A stretch of DNA of 64,000 nucleotides from positions 743,858 to 807,857 of the forward strand of contig JAPLFF010000003.1 of the NCBI GenBank assembly GCA_026390775.1, in the 5' to 3' direction. Position 1 is the stretch's first letter. Every line of letters starts with the position of its first letter. A program made the translations under genes and the position numbers. Source of the DNA: Ignavibacteriales bacterium. GTDB lineage: Bacteria; Bacteroidota; Ignavibacteria; Ignavibacteriales; Melioribacteraceae. Below, in pieces: positions 46,322 through 55,548 of this stretch. Under the pieces are notes generated by a model. It was given only the letters and a program-made list of their open reading frames with translations. It searched no databases and was not told the origin of the DNA.

Positions 46322-47116
46322 TTAAAAACTCATCCTTCTCATTCCAATGTGGCAAATGGCAAAATCATATTTTACTGGATCGCAAGGATCAAACTTTCTT
46401 AATTTTTCGGTTATTTCTTCAGCCATTTTCCATGATACTGCTTTTTGCTTTGTAAGTTTAAGTTTTGTACAAATCTTTGCTACATGTGTATCTACAGGGA
46501 TTACAAGTTTAGACGGAGGAATTTCAGTCCATAATCCAAGATCAAGTTCATCTTTACGAATCATCCATCTAAGGAATAAATTCATTCTTTTACATGCGCT
46601 TCCTTTATAAGGATCAGGAAACATAAATTTAATCCCATGTGTTACTCTTCCCTTCTTAGAAATAATCTCCAAAAAGTGATGTGAGAAAAATGATATTGCA
46701 TTCTTGAGATTTAAATCTTTTTCGAAGTAGTAAAGGAGAAAGAAATATCTTGATGAACCGTAATTGCTGTAAATATAATTCAAAGCAAAAAATAAATTTG
46801 CAATGTCTTCGCTTGTATAGAAACGGTGCTTAATTGAACGAAATAATTTCATCCCACTTTCGAAAGAATAATCCGCGACAAACTTATACGGTTGATTATC
46901 CATCAGTCCATGAATTTTTTCTAGAGAGTTGATAATTTGTTTTACATTTCCATACGCAAAGACAGAAGAGATGAATGCGGAGATTTCTGCATCGTAAAAA
47001 TTTTTATACCTGCGCGGGAATTCTAATGGATCAGGAGAGATTTTACTGCTATCAAAATATTTATAATGATGATCTAACTTTTTCTTGAGCAGAATTTCTT
47101 TTTGTGATAAAGACAA
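46322..47116 (-). CDS. TIGR02757 (DUF2400) family protein
   Basis: 264 residues, cytoplasmic. It matches TIGR02757 from start to end: 'DPLEFPRRYKNFYDAEISAF', 'FFLRWMIRKDELDLGLW', and the conserved end 'PVDTHVAKICTKLKLT' plus 'CDPVKYDFAICHIGM'. The 'PVDTHV' helix-hairpin-like segment resembles HhH DNA glycosylase folds, suggesting nucleic acid work, but no activity is known. The start appears to be a TTG at 47116, as no ATG occurs before residue 70 and an in-frame stop lies just upstream. Confidence 0.82.
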   Translation of the reverse strand: MSLSQKEILLKKKLDHHYKYFDSSKISPDPLEFPRRYKNFYDAEISAFISSVFAYGNVKQIINSLEKIHGLMDNQPYKFVADYSFESGMKLFRSIKHRFYTSEDIANLFFALNYIYSNYGSSRYFFLLYYFEKDLNLKNAISFFSHHFLEIISKKGRVTHGIKFMFPDPYKGSACKRMNLFLRWMIRKDELDLGLWTEIPPSKLVIPVDTHVAKICTKLKLTKQKAVSWKMAEEITEKLRKFDPCDPVKYDFAICHIGMRRMSF

Positions 47117-47155
47117 AATGTTATCTTATTTTCTTATTTGTTCTAAACGAAATTG

Positions 47156-47183
47156 TCAGTCCGTAGATTAATCTATGGACTGA
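47156..47183. repeat. Inverted repeat between pdxJ and TIGR02757 genes
   Basis: TCAGTCCGTAGA (47156-47167) and TCTATGGACTGA (47172-47183) form a 12-base stem with one G-T pair and a 4-base loop. No T-run follows, so it is not a classic terminator. Confidence 0.55.
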
Positions 47184-47206
47184 TATAAATGCATGAATAT
47201 TTTTTT

Positions 47207-47232
47207 CTAAAAAACCGATTCATCGGTTTTAA
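47207..47232 (-). terminator. Rho-independent terminator of pdxJ
   Basis: AAAACCGA (47211-47218) and TCGGTTTT (47223-47230) with a 4-base loop and six T on the minus strand, 8 bases after the pdxJ stop. Confidence 0.8.
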
Positions 47233-47239
47233 GAAATTT

Positions 47240-47956
47240 TTATTTCATTCTTACCAACGCAATCATTTCTTTTATTGCTTGCTCAACACCAACAAAAACT
47301 GCGCGGGCAAGAACAGCATGACCAATACTAACTTCATCAATTTCTGATATTGCGACAAACTCTTTCATGTTATTGTAATTCAATCCGTGTCCGGCATTAA
47401 CACCAAGACCAAGTTTCTTTGCATGTTTTGCCGCAATACGCACACGTTCTAGTTCATCAAAAATATCTTCCTCTCCAATAGCGTTCGCATAATGCCCGGT
47501 ATGGATTTCAATAAAGTCGGCATTAATTTCTGCCGCCGCATCAATTTGATTAATATCAGGTTCAATAAAAAGAGAAACAGAGATTTCTGCATCATGTAAT
47601 CTCTGAATTGTTGTGCGGATATTTTTTATATCATCAAGAACACTTATTCCGCCTTCAGTTGTTAATTCTTGTCTTCGTTCAGGAACAAGAGTCGCAAGTT
47701 CGGGTTGAACATCACACGCAATTTTAATTATCTCATCCACTGCTGCCATTTCAAGATCAAGTTTTGTAGTGATAAGTTCGCGAAGCAATCGTACATCGCG
47801 TTCGTTGATGTGTCTTCTATCTTCACGGAGATGAACAACAATTCCATCCACACCATACTGTTCTGCAATTAGAGCAAATGTTACAGGATCGGGTTGTGTT
47901 TCTCCACGTGCATTTCGCAATGTTGCAATGTGATCAACGTTTAAACAGAATCTCAT
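47240..47956 (-). CDS. pdxJ: Pyridoxine 5'-phosphate synthase
   Basis: 238 residues, the standard length. It condenses 1-deoxyxylulose 5-phosphate with 3-amino-2-oxopropyl phosphate to pyridoxine 5'-phosphate, the last ring-forming step of the DXP-dependent vitamin B6 route. Family motifs: 'LNVDHIATLRNARG' (5-18), 'IVVHLREDRRHI' (35-46), 'VPERRQELTTEGG' with the catalytic Glu (about 70-82), 'IEIHTGHYA' and 'VNAGHGLNY'. It is transcribed alone with its own terminator. Confidence 0.97.
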   Translation of the reverse strand: MRFCLNVDHIATLRNARGETQPDPVTFALIAEQYGVDGIVVHLREDRRHINERDVRLLRELITTKLDLEMAAVDEIIKIACDVQPELATLVPERRQELTTEGGISVLDDIKNIRTTIQRLHDAEISVSLFIEPDINQIDAAAEINADFIEIHTGHYANAIGEEDIFDELERVRIAAKHAKKLGLGVNAGHGLNYNNMKEFVAISEIDEVSIGHAVLARAVFVGVEQAIKEMIALVRMK

Positions 47957-47994
47957 TTAATTACCTTTCACTTTTTTACAAATCTAATAAATAA

Positions 47995-48085
47995 AGAAAT
48001 CAGATATAAGAAATAAGGAATCAGAAATAAGAAGTAAGAATTAATCGCTACATAATTCTGACTACTGATTTCTTATTTCAGACTT
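47995..48085. repeat. Low-complexity imperfect repeats around AATCAGAAATAAG
   Basis: Near-copies of AATCAGAAATAAG occur in tandem (47998-48040), and the opposite orientation follows (CTGATTTCTTATTTCAGA at 48065-48082). They could pair into a long imperfect hairpin downstream of the aldehyde dehydrogenase gene. Confidence 0.55.
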
Positions 48086-48092
48086 CTGTTTC

Positions 48093-49625
48093 TCACAAAT
48101 CAAATTTAATTCCTTGTGCCAGCGGAAGTTTAGTACCAAAATTGATTGTGTTAGTTTGACGACGCATATATTGTTTCCATGCATCTGAGCCGGACTCACG
48201 TCCACCTCCGGTTTCTTTTTCACCACCAAATGCACCGCCGATCTCTGCACCTGATGTTCCGATATTCACGTTCGCGATTCCGCAATCACTTCCCCAATGA
48301 GATAAAAATGTTTCGGCTTCTCTCATATCTGTTGTAAAGATCGAAGAAGATAATCCTTGTACAACTCCGTTCTGAATTTCAATTGCGTTTTGAACATCAC
48401 CTTTGTATTTGATTAAATATAAGATTGGCGCAAATGTTTCTTCTTGAACAATCTTAAAATTATTTTCAGCTTCAACAATTGCGGGTTTAACATAACAACC
48501 AGATTCATATCCGTTCTCACTCAAAACTTCTCCGCCAAAAATTATTTTCCCGCCTTCCTTTTCAACTTGTTTTAGCGCATACTTAAATTCTTCAACGGCT
48601 CCTTTATCAATTAAAGGTCCAACATGATTTTTTTCATCAAGCGGATTACCAATTTTTAAACTTTTATATGCATTAACCAAAACATCTTTTACTTTTTCAT
48701 AAATCTCTTCGTGAACTATCAATCGTCTCGTTGATGTACATCGCTGCCCGGCAGTTCCAACGGCACCAAAAACTACAGCCGGAACAGCAATTTTGAGATC
48801 GGCATTTTTTGTCATGATGATTGCATTGTTCCCGCCAAGTTCAAGAATTGCTTTGCCGAATCTTTTCCCAATTACTTCCGATGCATGTTTACCAACATTT
48901 GTTGATCCAGTTAATGAAATGAGAGGAACTCTTTTATCATTTAAAAACTTTTCTCCAATTGTAGAACCTTTACCAATAATAAGAGAAAATAATCCTTCCG
49001 GTAAATTATTTTCTTTAATAACATCTGATAAAATATTTTGTACAGCAATTGCACAAAGCGGAGTTTTCGAAGACGGTTTCCAAAGATTAGAATCACCACA
49101 CACTGTTGCAAGTGCGGAATTCCAAGCCCACACTGCAACCGGAAAATTGAATGCAGTAATTATTCCAACAACTCCAAGCGGATGGTATTGATCGTACATT
49201 CTATGATTCTCGCGTTCACTCATCATTGTGTTCCCATAAAGTTGGCGCGAGAGCCCTACAGCAAAATCACAAATGTCAATCATCTCTTGAACTTCGCCTA
49301 ATCCTTCCTGCAATGATTTTCCCATTTCGTAAGAAACAAGCGTACCAAGCGGTTGTTTATATTCTCTAAGTTTCAAACCGATCTGACGAACAACTTCTCC
49401 GCGTTTTGGTGCTGGAACAGTTCTCCAATATTTAAATGCTTCGTGTGCTTTCACTACGATATTATCATAATCTTTTTCTGAAGCTAGAAAAACTTTAGCG
49501 ATCGGTTTATTGTCTGTTGGAGAAATAACATTAATCACACCTTGATCTTTTGTATGAAACCAATTTAACCCGGTTGAAGCTCCAAAATTTTCTTCTTTAA
49601 TACCTAATACTTTTAAGAAATCCAT
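48093..49625 (-). CDS. Piperideine-6-carboxylate / aminoadipate semialdehyde dehydrogenase (ALDH7 type)
   Basis: 510 residues of the antiquitin-like ALDH7 group. It oxidises 2-aminoadipate 6-semialdehyde (in equilibrium with piperideine-6-carboxylate) to 2-aminoadipate with NAD(P)+. Motifs: 'ITAFNFPVAVWAWN' (about 155-168), 'LTGSTNVGK' nucleotide loop, catalytic Glu in 'LELGGNN' (about 263), nucleophile Cys in 'GQRCTSTRR' (about 297) and 'QEETFAPILY' with Glu near 395. Its product-supplying partner, lysine 6-transaminase, is 1 kb away on the opposite strand. Substrate is inferred from the family and that neighbour. Confidence 0.9.
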   Translation of the reverse strand: MDFLKVLGIKEENFGASTGLNWFHTKDQGVINVISPTDNKPIAKVFLASEKDYDNIVVKAHEAFKYWRTVPAPKRGEVVRQIGLKLREYKQPLGTLVSYEMGKSLQEGLGEVQEMIDICDFAVGLSRQLYGNTMMSERENHRMYDQYHPLGVVGIITAFNFPVAVWAWNSALATVCGDSNLWKPSSKTPLCAIAVQNILSDVIKENNLPEGLFSLIIGKGSTIGEKFLNDKRVPLISLTGSTNVGKHASEVIGKRFGKAILELGGNNAIIMTKNADLKIAVPAVVFGAVGTAGQRCTSTRRLIVHEEIYEKVKDVLVNAYKSLKIGNPLDEKNHVGPLIDKGAVEEFKYALKQVEKEGGKIIFGGEVLSENGYESGCYVKPAIVEAENNFKIVQEETFAPILYLIKYKGDVQNAIEIQNGVVQGLSSSIFTTDMREAETFLSHWGSDCGIANVNIGTSGAEIGGAFGGEKETGGGRESGSDAWKQYMRRQTNTINFGTKLPLAQGIKFDL

Positions 49626-49780
49626 GATTACCTCTTTATTTCAAATTAATATTTCGAAACAATTACAAGTGAGCCTACATTGCAGAATTTTTCTTATGCA
49701 AGTTAATCAGAATGGATTTCTATTAGCAACTTTGGATGGAGAACAAAACTTAAATACAAATATTATTATGATGTGAATAT

Positions 49781-50407
49781 TTACATCGGTTGGATAGAAC
49801 CAACGGAAGATTTAATGGAAAGTTGGGCATTCTCTAAAAAATCTTTAGGAATTGTATAATCAAATTGGATCATATCGCCTGAGGGATTTTCAAAGACAAT
49901 TTTGAAAGAAATGAGATTTTCTTTCCGGAATTTTAATTGTGTAAAATAAATTTTTGAGTGAACAAAATTTCCAATAGTGAGATCATTTTTTTTATACTTC
50001 GTGTTAAGAAGACCTTTGTAATAATTCAACCGTGCGTTTTTCGATATAGTAGTATCGCTCGTTTCTACTTTGCCAACACTTAATAATCCGCCAGTTGTAT
50101 TATCGAAGAAAACATAAATTGGCTGATAGAAAAAATTATCATTTGGGTTTGTAGAAGAACCTCGTGATTCAACTTTTCTGGAAATGGAAGATTGTTTAAG
50201 TTCCCAGCCGTTCGGAGGGAAAAATTTTATTCCAAGACTTTGATCAACTACTTCAATTCCAAGCTTTGATTTATCAAAAGCGATAAAATCGCTCAAATCT
50301 GTTTCGTCGTTTTTTCCCTTTCCGCATGAGATCAGAAATAAAGACGATGAAACAAAAAGTAAGACAAGATGGAAATAATAATTCTTTTTACCGAAACTGC
50401 TTTTCAT
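49781..50407 (-). CDS. Predicted lipoprotein of unknown function
   Basis: 208 residues. The N-terminus has a hydrophobic stretch and lipobox LISC (Cys near 28), so it should be lipid-anchored at the envelope. The remainder is mixed beta-rich with 'LGIKFFPPNGWEL', reminiscent of PsbP or DUF1795-like proteins that begin with a similar 'ppgW' strand, but similarity is too weak to name it. It sits between two lysine-degrading enzymes without an obvious role in that path. Confidence 0.6.
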   Translation of the reverse strand: MKSSFGKKNYYFHLVLLFVSSSLFLISCGKGKNDETDLSDFIAFDKSKLGIEVVDQSLGIKFFPPNGWELKQSSISRKVESRGSSTNPNDNFFYQPIYVFFDNTTGGLLSVGKVETSDTTISKNARLNYYKGLLNTKYKKNDLTIGNFVHSKIYFTQLKFRKENLISFKIVFENPSGDMIQFDYTIPKDFLENAQLSIKSSVGSIQPM

Positions 50408-50641
50408 ATACTTTCCATTTTTTACAAGATTATCAGTAAAATTGAAAATACGATCAAATATAAGTATCTTTAAGGAGAAAATTGAAAAAGCTATGCATAA
50501 GTATAAAATTTTTTTCAGAATAACAGGCAGAAAAAACCTTCGTAACTACATTGCTTCCCGTTTTGAGCAAGTATTTTAATTTATATCCACCTTTTCTTTT
50601 TCACTCAACTATTTCATTCACACTTTATTTTGAGGTGGAAT

Positions 50642-52006
50642 ATGATGGATACATCAATCAATATAATGGAAACAGAAAAAATAAATTCTAAAATTACAGC
50701 ACAAAATGTGCATGATGTTCTTCGGAAGAAAATGCTCGTTGACGGTTTTAATTTTGTACTCGATCTTGAAAGAAGTCACGGATTAACAATAGTTGATAAA
50801 AAAACCGGAGATGAATATTTAGATTTCTTTTCTTTCTTTGCATCGTCACCTGTAGGATTAAATCACCAGAAGATAAACACGCCTGAATTCCGCGAAAAAC
50901 TTGCTGATGCTGCTATGAATAAAACATCTAATTCAGATATTTATACAGTAGAAATGGCAAAGTTTGTTGATACATTTTCACGAATAGCCGTACCGGATTA
51001 CTTCAAACATTTATTCTTTGTAGATGGTGGCACCTTAGCAGTTGAAAACGGCTTAAAGGTTGCTTTTGATTGGAAAGTAAAAAAGAATTTTATCCGCGGA
51101 TATAAAGAGGAACGCGGGACACAAGTTATCCATTTCCGTGAAGCGTTCCATGGTCGTTCCGGATACACAATGTCGTTGACAAATACTGATCCGGCCAAAA
51201 TTGCACTATATCCAAAATTTAATTGGCCACGAATTACAAATCCAAAAATTACTTTTCCACTGAGTGAGAACATAAATCAGATTATTAATTTAGAAAATCA
51301 AGCAATAGACGAAATACATACAGCAATAAAATATAATCGTGATGATATAGCTATTATTATAATAGAACCGATACAAGGTGAAGGTGGTGATAATTTTTTC
51401 AGAAAAGAATTTTTTATGAAGCTTCGCCAGATAGCAGATGAAAATGAAATTCTATTGATGTTTGATGAAGTTCAAACCGGACTTGGAATGACCGGTAAGT
51501 TGTGGGCATTTGAACATTTTGTTGAGCCAGATATAATTTCTTTCGGTAAAAAAGTACAAGTCTGCGGTATTATGGTGAATGATCGGATAGACGATATCTC
51601 CGAAAACGTATTCAAGAAATCGAGCCGCATTAATTCCACATGGGGCGGAAATTTGACGGATATGGTTCGATCAGAAAAAAATCTCCAAATTATTGAAGAA
51701 GAAAATTTGGTCGAGAATGCTCGTATCATAGGGAATTATTTGCTGGATAGTCTTATTGATCTACAAAATGAATTCCCAGAATATGTTTCTCAAGCTCGCG
51801 GTTTAGGATTGATGTGCTCGTTTAATTTACCATCTAAAGAAATTAGGAATAAATTTTTAGCTGAACTTTATGAAAATAAGATGATTATGCTCGGCTGTGG
51901 AGCTCATTCTGTACGGTTCCGTCCTTCTCTCATCGTAACCAAAGAAAATATTGATGACGGAATCTTAAGAATTAAAAACGTATTGCATAATCTGCATAAA
52001 TCTTAA
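50642..52006 (+). CDS. lat: L-lysine 6-transaminase
   Basis: About 454 residues. A PLP-dependent class III aminotransferase that moves the epsilon amino group of lysine to 2-oxoglutarate, giving aminoadipate semialdehyde. The family pattern is clear: 'YLDFFSFFASSPVGLNH', 'FHGRSGYTMSLTNT', 'IIIEPIQGEGGDNFF', 'LMFDEVQTG' and the PLP Lys in 'ISFGKKVQ' (near 303). The ribosome site GAGGTGG ends 5 bases before the ATG at 50642, which fixes the start; an in-frame TTG at 50630 overlaps that site and is rejected. Acts before the ALDH7-type enzyme at 48093. Confidence 0.93.
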   Translation: MMDTSINIMETEKINSKITAQNVHDVLRKKMLVDGFNFVLDLERSHGLTIVDKKTGDEYLDFFSFFASSPVGLNHQKINTPEFREKLADAAMNKTSNSDIYTVEMAKFVDTFSRIAVPDYFKHLFFVDGGTLAVENGLKVAFDWKVKKNFIRGYKEERGTQVIHFREAFHGRSGYTMSLTNTDPAKIALYPKFNWPRITNPKITFPLSENINQIINLENQAIDEIHTAIKYNRDDIAIIIIEPIQGEGGDNFFRKEFFMKLRQIADENEILLMFDEVQTGLGMTGKLWAFEHFVEPDIISFGKKVQVCGIMVNDRIDDISENVFKKSSRINSTWGGNLTDMVRSEKNLQIIEEENLVENARIIGNYLLDSLIDLQNEFPEYVSQARGLGLMCSFNLPSKEIRNKFLAELYENKMIMLGCGAHSVRFRPSLIVTKENIDDGILRIKNVLHNLHKS

Positions 52007-52023
52007 AATTGAATTCTTCAAAG

Positions 52024-52054
52024 AAAAACTCCGATTGTTATTGGGGTTTTTTTA
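52024..52054 (+). terminator. Rho-independent terminator of lat
   Basis: AAAAACTCCGAT (52024-52035) and ATTGGGGTTTTT (52040-52051) form a 12-base stem with two G-T pairs and a 4-base loop, followed by more T, 18 bases after the lat stop. Confidence 0.78.
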
Positions 52055-52076
52055 TTTTTGTAAAAAAGAGTTATAG

Positions 52077-52763
52077 ATGGATAACGGAAAATTATATGTT
52101 GTAGCTACACCAATCGGCAACCTTGGTGATATTACATTCCGAGCAGTTGAAACATTGAAATCTGTAAATTTTATAATTTGTGAAGATACACGCGTAACAA
52201 AAATTCTGTTAGATCATTACCAAATCAATAAACCGCTGCTTGTTGTAAATGCCCATAACGAATCAAAAAGTATAGAGAAAATTTTGACAAAGATAATCTC
52301 CGGAGAATCTTGTGCGCTAGTTTCAGATGCCGGCACACCATGTATATCAGACCCGGGGGTTCGTCTAATAAATAAAGTATTATCGGAAAACATTGAAGTT
52401 ATTGGAATCCCAGGTGCGAGTGCTGCAATTTTAGCGTTAAGTATTTGCGGACTTCCAACTGATTCTTTTGTATTCGAAGGATTTCTTCCTCAGAAAAAAG
52501 GAAGACAGAAGAAACTAAAACAACTTTCAGAAGAAGAAAGGACAATTGTCTTGTATGAATCAACATATAGAATTAAAAAACTGCTGGAAGAATTAAACTT
52601 AAGTATGCCGGATCGTTTAATAGTAGTTGTTCGAGAATTAACAAAAAAATTTGAGGAAACTTGGCGAGGGACAGCTTCTCAACTTTTGCAGAATTTTGAG
52701 AAAAGAATAACAAAAGGTGAATTTGTTATTTTGTTAGCACCTCTGAACTGGAAAGAAATTTAG
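52077..52763 (+). CDS. rsmI: 16S rRNA (cytidine-1402 2'-O)-methyltransferase
   Basis: 228 residues, SAM-dependent tetrapyrrole-methylase fold. It methylates C1402 in the decoding site of 16S rRNA. Recognised by 'LYVVATPIGNLGDIT' (6-20), 'CEDTRVT', 'ALVSDAGTPCISDPG' (about 80-95), 'PGASAAILAL' and 'FEGFLPQKKGR'. Slightly shorter than E. coli RsmI, lacking part of the C-terminal extension, as is common in this phylum. Its stop is 1 base from the stop of the convergent apt gene. Confidence 0.95.
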   Translation: MDNGKLYVVATPIGNLGDITFRAVETLKSVNFIICEDTRVTKILLDHYQINKPLLVVNAHNESKSIEKILTKIISGESCALVSDAGTPCISDPGVRLINKVLSENIEVIGIPGASAAILALSICGLPTDSFVFEGFLPQKKGRQKKLKQLSEEERTIVLYESTYRIKKLLEELNLSMPDRLIVVVRELTKKFEETWRGTASQLLQNFEKRITKGEFVILLAPLNWKEI

Positions 52764-52764
52764 T

Positions 52765-53286
52765 CTATTCAGAGTCGTACTGAATTATTGAGCGTACATC
52801 ATAATTTTTTAATTTTTCCCTACCACTTAAGAAATTGAGTTCAATCAGAAACGAAATCTGTACAACTTCCCCGCCTAATCTTTCCACTAATTTACACGCC
52901 GCTTCCATTGTTCCTCCTGTTGCTAGAAGATCATCATGGAGCAAGACTTTGTCATCTTTTTGAATTGCATCTTTGTGAATCTCAATTTTATCAGTTCCAT
53001 ATTCAAGTGAGTAACTTTCTGAGATACATGCGGCAGGTAATTTCCCGGGTTTTCGAATGGGCACAAATCCCGCTCCGAGCTTTTGAGCAACAATTCCACC
53101 TAATATAAAGCCACGCGATTCTATTCCAGCTACCTTTGTTATGTGTTTATTATGAAGGAAGTTAAGCAATTCTTCTACTACCTGATTAAGACCTATTGGA
53201 TTTTTAAGAAGTGTAGTTATGTCCTTAAAAATTATTCCTTGTTTCGGAAAATTAGGTACATCGCGTATTAAACTTCTAAGTTCCAT
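52765..53286 (-). CDS. apt: Adenine phosphoribosyltransferase
   Basis: 173 residues, standard length. It converts adenine and PRPP to AMP in purine salvage. The PRPP-binding motif 'VLLHDDLLATGGTMEAA' (about 119-135), the N-terminal 'IRDVPNFPKQGIIFKDIT' and the flexible loop 'FVPIRKPGKLP' are all present. The ATG follows GAGGTTAAA. It is the last gene of the MFS-dusB-apt set, 14 bases after dusB. Confidence 0.97.
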   Translation of the reverse strand: MELRSLIRDVPNFPKQGIIFKDITTLLKNPIGLNQVVEELLNFLHNKHITKVAGIESRGFILGGIVAQKLGAGFVPIRKPGKLPAACISESYSLEYGTDKIEIHKDAIQKDDKVLLHDDLLATGGTMEAACKLVERLGGEVVQISFLIELNFLSGREKLKNYDVRSIIQYDSE

Positions 53287-53300
53287 TTTAACCTCAACGA

Positions 53301-54293
53301 TTAACTAATATTTTCAATTTGTTCATGGTATTTGAGTTTATTAAGATATCCTAAAAGAATTTCTTCTATGGGAGCATATTCAGTTTGCTTGTAAAGTTCT
53401 TGCCTTATTTCTTTAGAATTGTTAAGACCTTTCAAATAACCGGTATAATATTTCCTAAAAGGAATTATAGCAGTTTTCGTTTCTTTCATTTCTAATGAAT
53501 ATCTAAGATGGCGCAATGCAGTATTAATTCTTTCTTCAACAGAAACAAAATTAATATTTTCCCCACTTAACAATTCTTTTGCCTCTCTAAATATCCAAGG
53601 ATGTTCTATCGCTCCTCTGGCTATCATCACAGCATCAGAATTTGTTACCTCAAAAGCTCTTTTGACATCTTCTGCAGTATAAACTCCGCCGTTTAAAGCC
53701 ACTGGAATTTTTACAACTTCTTTAATCCTAGTAATCCAACTCCAATCCGGTTCTCCAGTATGTCCTTGAGTTTTAGTTCTGCAATGAATTGTTAAAGCAG
53801 CAGCTCCTGCATCTTCAATCCTTTTAGCTACTTCCAATATATTAATTGAATCCGCATCCCAACCAATTCTAGTTTTAACTGTTACCGGTATTTGTACTGC
53901 TTTCACTATTGACTCTACCATTGTTTGCATATAACAAGGGTCCTTAAGGAGCCCGGCACCAGCTCCCCTGTTTGCAATCTTTTTTACCCAGCAACCTGCA
54001 TTAATATCAATTATATCAGGATTTTTCGATTCAGCAATTTTTGCAGCTTCAATCATTGGATCAAGATTTCCACCATAGATTTGAATTCCAACCGGATGTT
54101 CATCTTCTGTAATTTCAAGTTTTCTTTCTGTTTTTTTATTTGACCGAATTAATCCGTCTGAATTGACAAACTCTGTGTAGACTATATCAGCACCTAATTC
54201 TTTACAAAGTCTTCTGAATGCAATATCTGTTACATCTTCCATCGGAGCTAGAAGAAGTGCTTTTTCAATATTTATTTTTCCTACTTTAAACAT
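53301..54293 (-). CDS. dusB: tRNA-dihydrouridine synthase (DusB type)
   Basis: 330 residues. An FMN enzyme that reduces uridines in tRNA. It has 'LLAPMEDVTDIAFRRLC' (14-30), 'QIYGGNLDPM', the catalytic Cys in 'INAGCWVKKI' (about 101), 'VKTRIGW', 'ALTIHCRTKTQGHTG' and 'VALNGGVYT', followed by the C-terminal helical tRNA-binding domain. In most Dus proteins the segment reads 'NMGCPVKKV'; here it is 'NAGCWVKKI', a mild variation. Its ATG overlaps the end of the MFS gene by 8 bases. Confidence 0.95.
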   Translation of the reverse strand: MFKVGKINIEKALLLAPMEDVTDIAFRRLCKELGADIVYTEFVNSDGLIRSNKKTERKLEITEDEHPVGIQIYGGNLDPMIEAAKIAESKNPDIIDINAGCWVKKIANRGAGAGLLKDPCYMQTMVESIVKAVQIPVTVKTRIGWDADSINILEVAKRIEDAGAAALTIHCRTKTQGHTGEPDWSWITRIKEVVKIPVALNGGVYTAEDVKRAFEVTNSDAVMIARGAIEHPWIFREAKELLSGENINFVSVEERINTALRHLRYSLEMKETKTAIIPFRKYYTGYLKGLNNSKEIRQELYKQTEYAPIEEILLGYLNKLKYHEQIENIS

Positions 54294-55485
54294 TTTCTAC
54301 AACTTTCATTTTATAAGACTTCAACATGAAAAAAGAAATAATAAATGTTATTAACGTAAAAAATGCACCAGTAATAAATGGAAATTGGTAACCTAAAACA
54401 TCATAAGAAAATCCACCCCACAGCGGACCAAGTACTCGTGCCAATGCGGATATTGATTGGCTGAATCCTAATACAGCACCCTGCTGAATTTCAGGAGAGT
54501 ATTTTGAAATCATACTAGGAATAATCGGTTGAAGAATTCCTGTACCAACAGCCATAATTGAAATTACTATTGCAACACCAGAGAAATTACCACCGTACGG
54601 AAGAAAACCTAATCCAATAATCATGAAAAAAATGCCGATAAGTACAATTGTTTTGTCTTTTAATTTTTGAGAAATCAATCGGATAAGTCCGGCTTGAACA
54701 ATAGCACCAACTAATCCCACAATACCAAAAAGCATTCCGTTTTGCTGATCTGTAAAATGATAGAATTTGTAACCTAGTATGGCAAAAGTTCCAAAAACAT
54801 TTGCTATCGAAAAGATGATTAGAAATAAAAGAATAATTAAAAAACTAATTGAAGGATTTGTTAATACTTGTTTGGCAAATGTAAAATCAAAAATTTTAAT
54901 TTTAATTTTTTCATCATTCTTTTTTTCTTTTAACGACTCGGGCAATCTAAAAAACGCAAACGAGAAAGCACTTAGAGTGAAAAATGCACTCCCTAATCCT
55001 GCAACGTGATAACCGTATTTTGCAAGATATGCACCAATAACAGGTCCAAAAACAAAACCTAATCCGAATGCAGCGCCAATAATTCCCATTCCTTTTGCAC
55101 GTTCTTCTTTTGTTGTAATATCTGCAATATAAGCCTGGGCAACGCCAATGTTACTTCCGCCAAGGCCGGCTAACATTCTTGAAAAGAAAAGGAGTAAAAA
55201 GGAATTTGAAAATGCAAAAATTAAATATGAAATAGCAGTCATCAACTGTGTTACTAATATTACCGGGCGTCTTCCAATCTTATCAGATAGTTTACCCATA
55301 ATCGGATTGAAGATGAATTGCATCAGAGAATAAGCAGCAACTACTGATCCGATTCCAAAATTTGATATTCCAAGTTCTTTACTTGCAAAAGTTGGCAGAA
55401 TTGGAATCAGAATACCAAATCCCATCAGATCAATAAAAATTGTTAAGAAGATTATGCCGAGCGTTGCTTTATTTTTATTAGCCAT
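54286..55485 (-). CDS. MFS drug-efflux type transporter (TetA/multidrug group)
   Basis: 399 residues with 12 predicted helices. Diagnostic 'LMGFGILIPILP' in helix 1, the loop motif 'GKLSDKIGRRPVIL' between helices 2 and 3, and 'GLGGSNIGVAQAYIAD' near helix 4 place it in the DHA1 TetA-like group. It is a proton antiporter of the inner membrane. Similarity to TetA does not show tetracycline resistance, as many such pumps export other compounds. Cotranscribed with dusB. Confidence 0.88.
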   Translation of the reverse strand: MANKNKATLGIIFLTIFIDLMGFGILIPILPTFASKELGISNFGIGSVVAAYSLMQFIFNPIMGKLSDKIGRRPVILVTQLMTAISYLIFAFSNSFLLLFFSRMLAGLGGSNIGVAQAYIADITTKEERAKGMGIIGAAFGLGFVFGPVIGAYLAKYGYHVAGLGSAFFTLSAFSFAFFRLPESLKEKKNDEKIKIKIFDFTFAKQVLTNPSISFLIILLFLIIFSIANVFGTFAILGYKFYHFTDQQNGMLFGIVGLVGAIVQAGLIRLISQKLKDKTIVLIGIFFMIIGLGFLPYGGNFSGVAIVISIMAVGTGILQPIIPSMISKYSPEIQQGAVLGFSQSISALARVLGPLWGGFSYDVLGYQFPFITGAFFTLITFIISFFMLKSYKMKVVENV

Positions 55486-55548
55486 TAATTTTCATTTAGA
55501 ATTTGTTACAAAGATAAAAAGAAATTGTGACTTAATTATACGAACAAC

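Noticed and set aside
48793-49191. 132-codon plus-strand frame opposite the aldehyde dehydrogenase gene
   Set aside because: The opposite strand encodes a well-conserved catalytic region; the frame shows no domain or ribosome site of its own.
50630-50641. TTG start for lysine 6-transaminase
   Set aside because: This stretch contains the ribosome-binding GAGGTGG itself; the ATG at 50642 is properly spaced from it.
52763-52765. Lack of a terminator between convergent rsmI and apt
   Set aside because: Only one base separates the stops, so their messages must overlap, but this is common between convergent genes and needs no special explanation.
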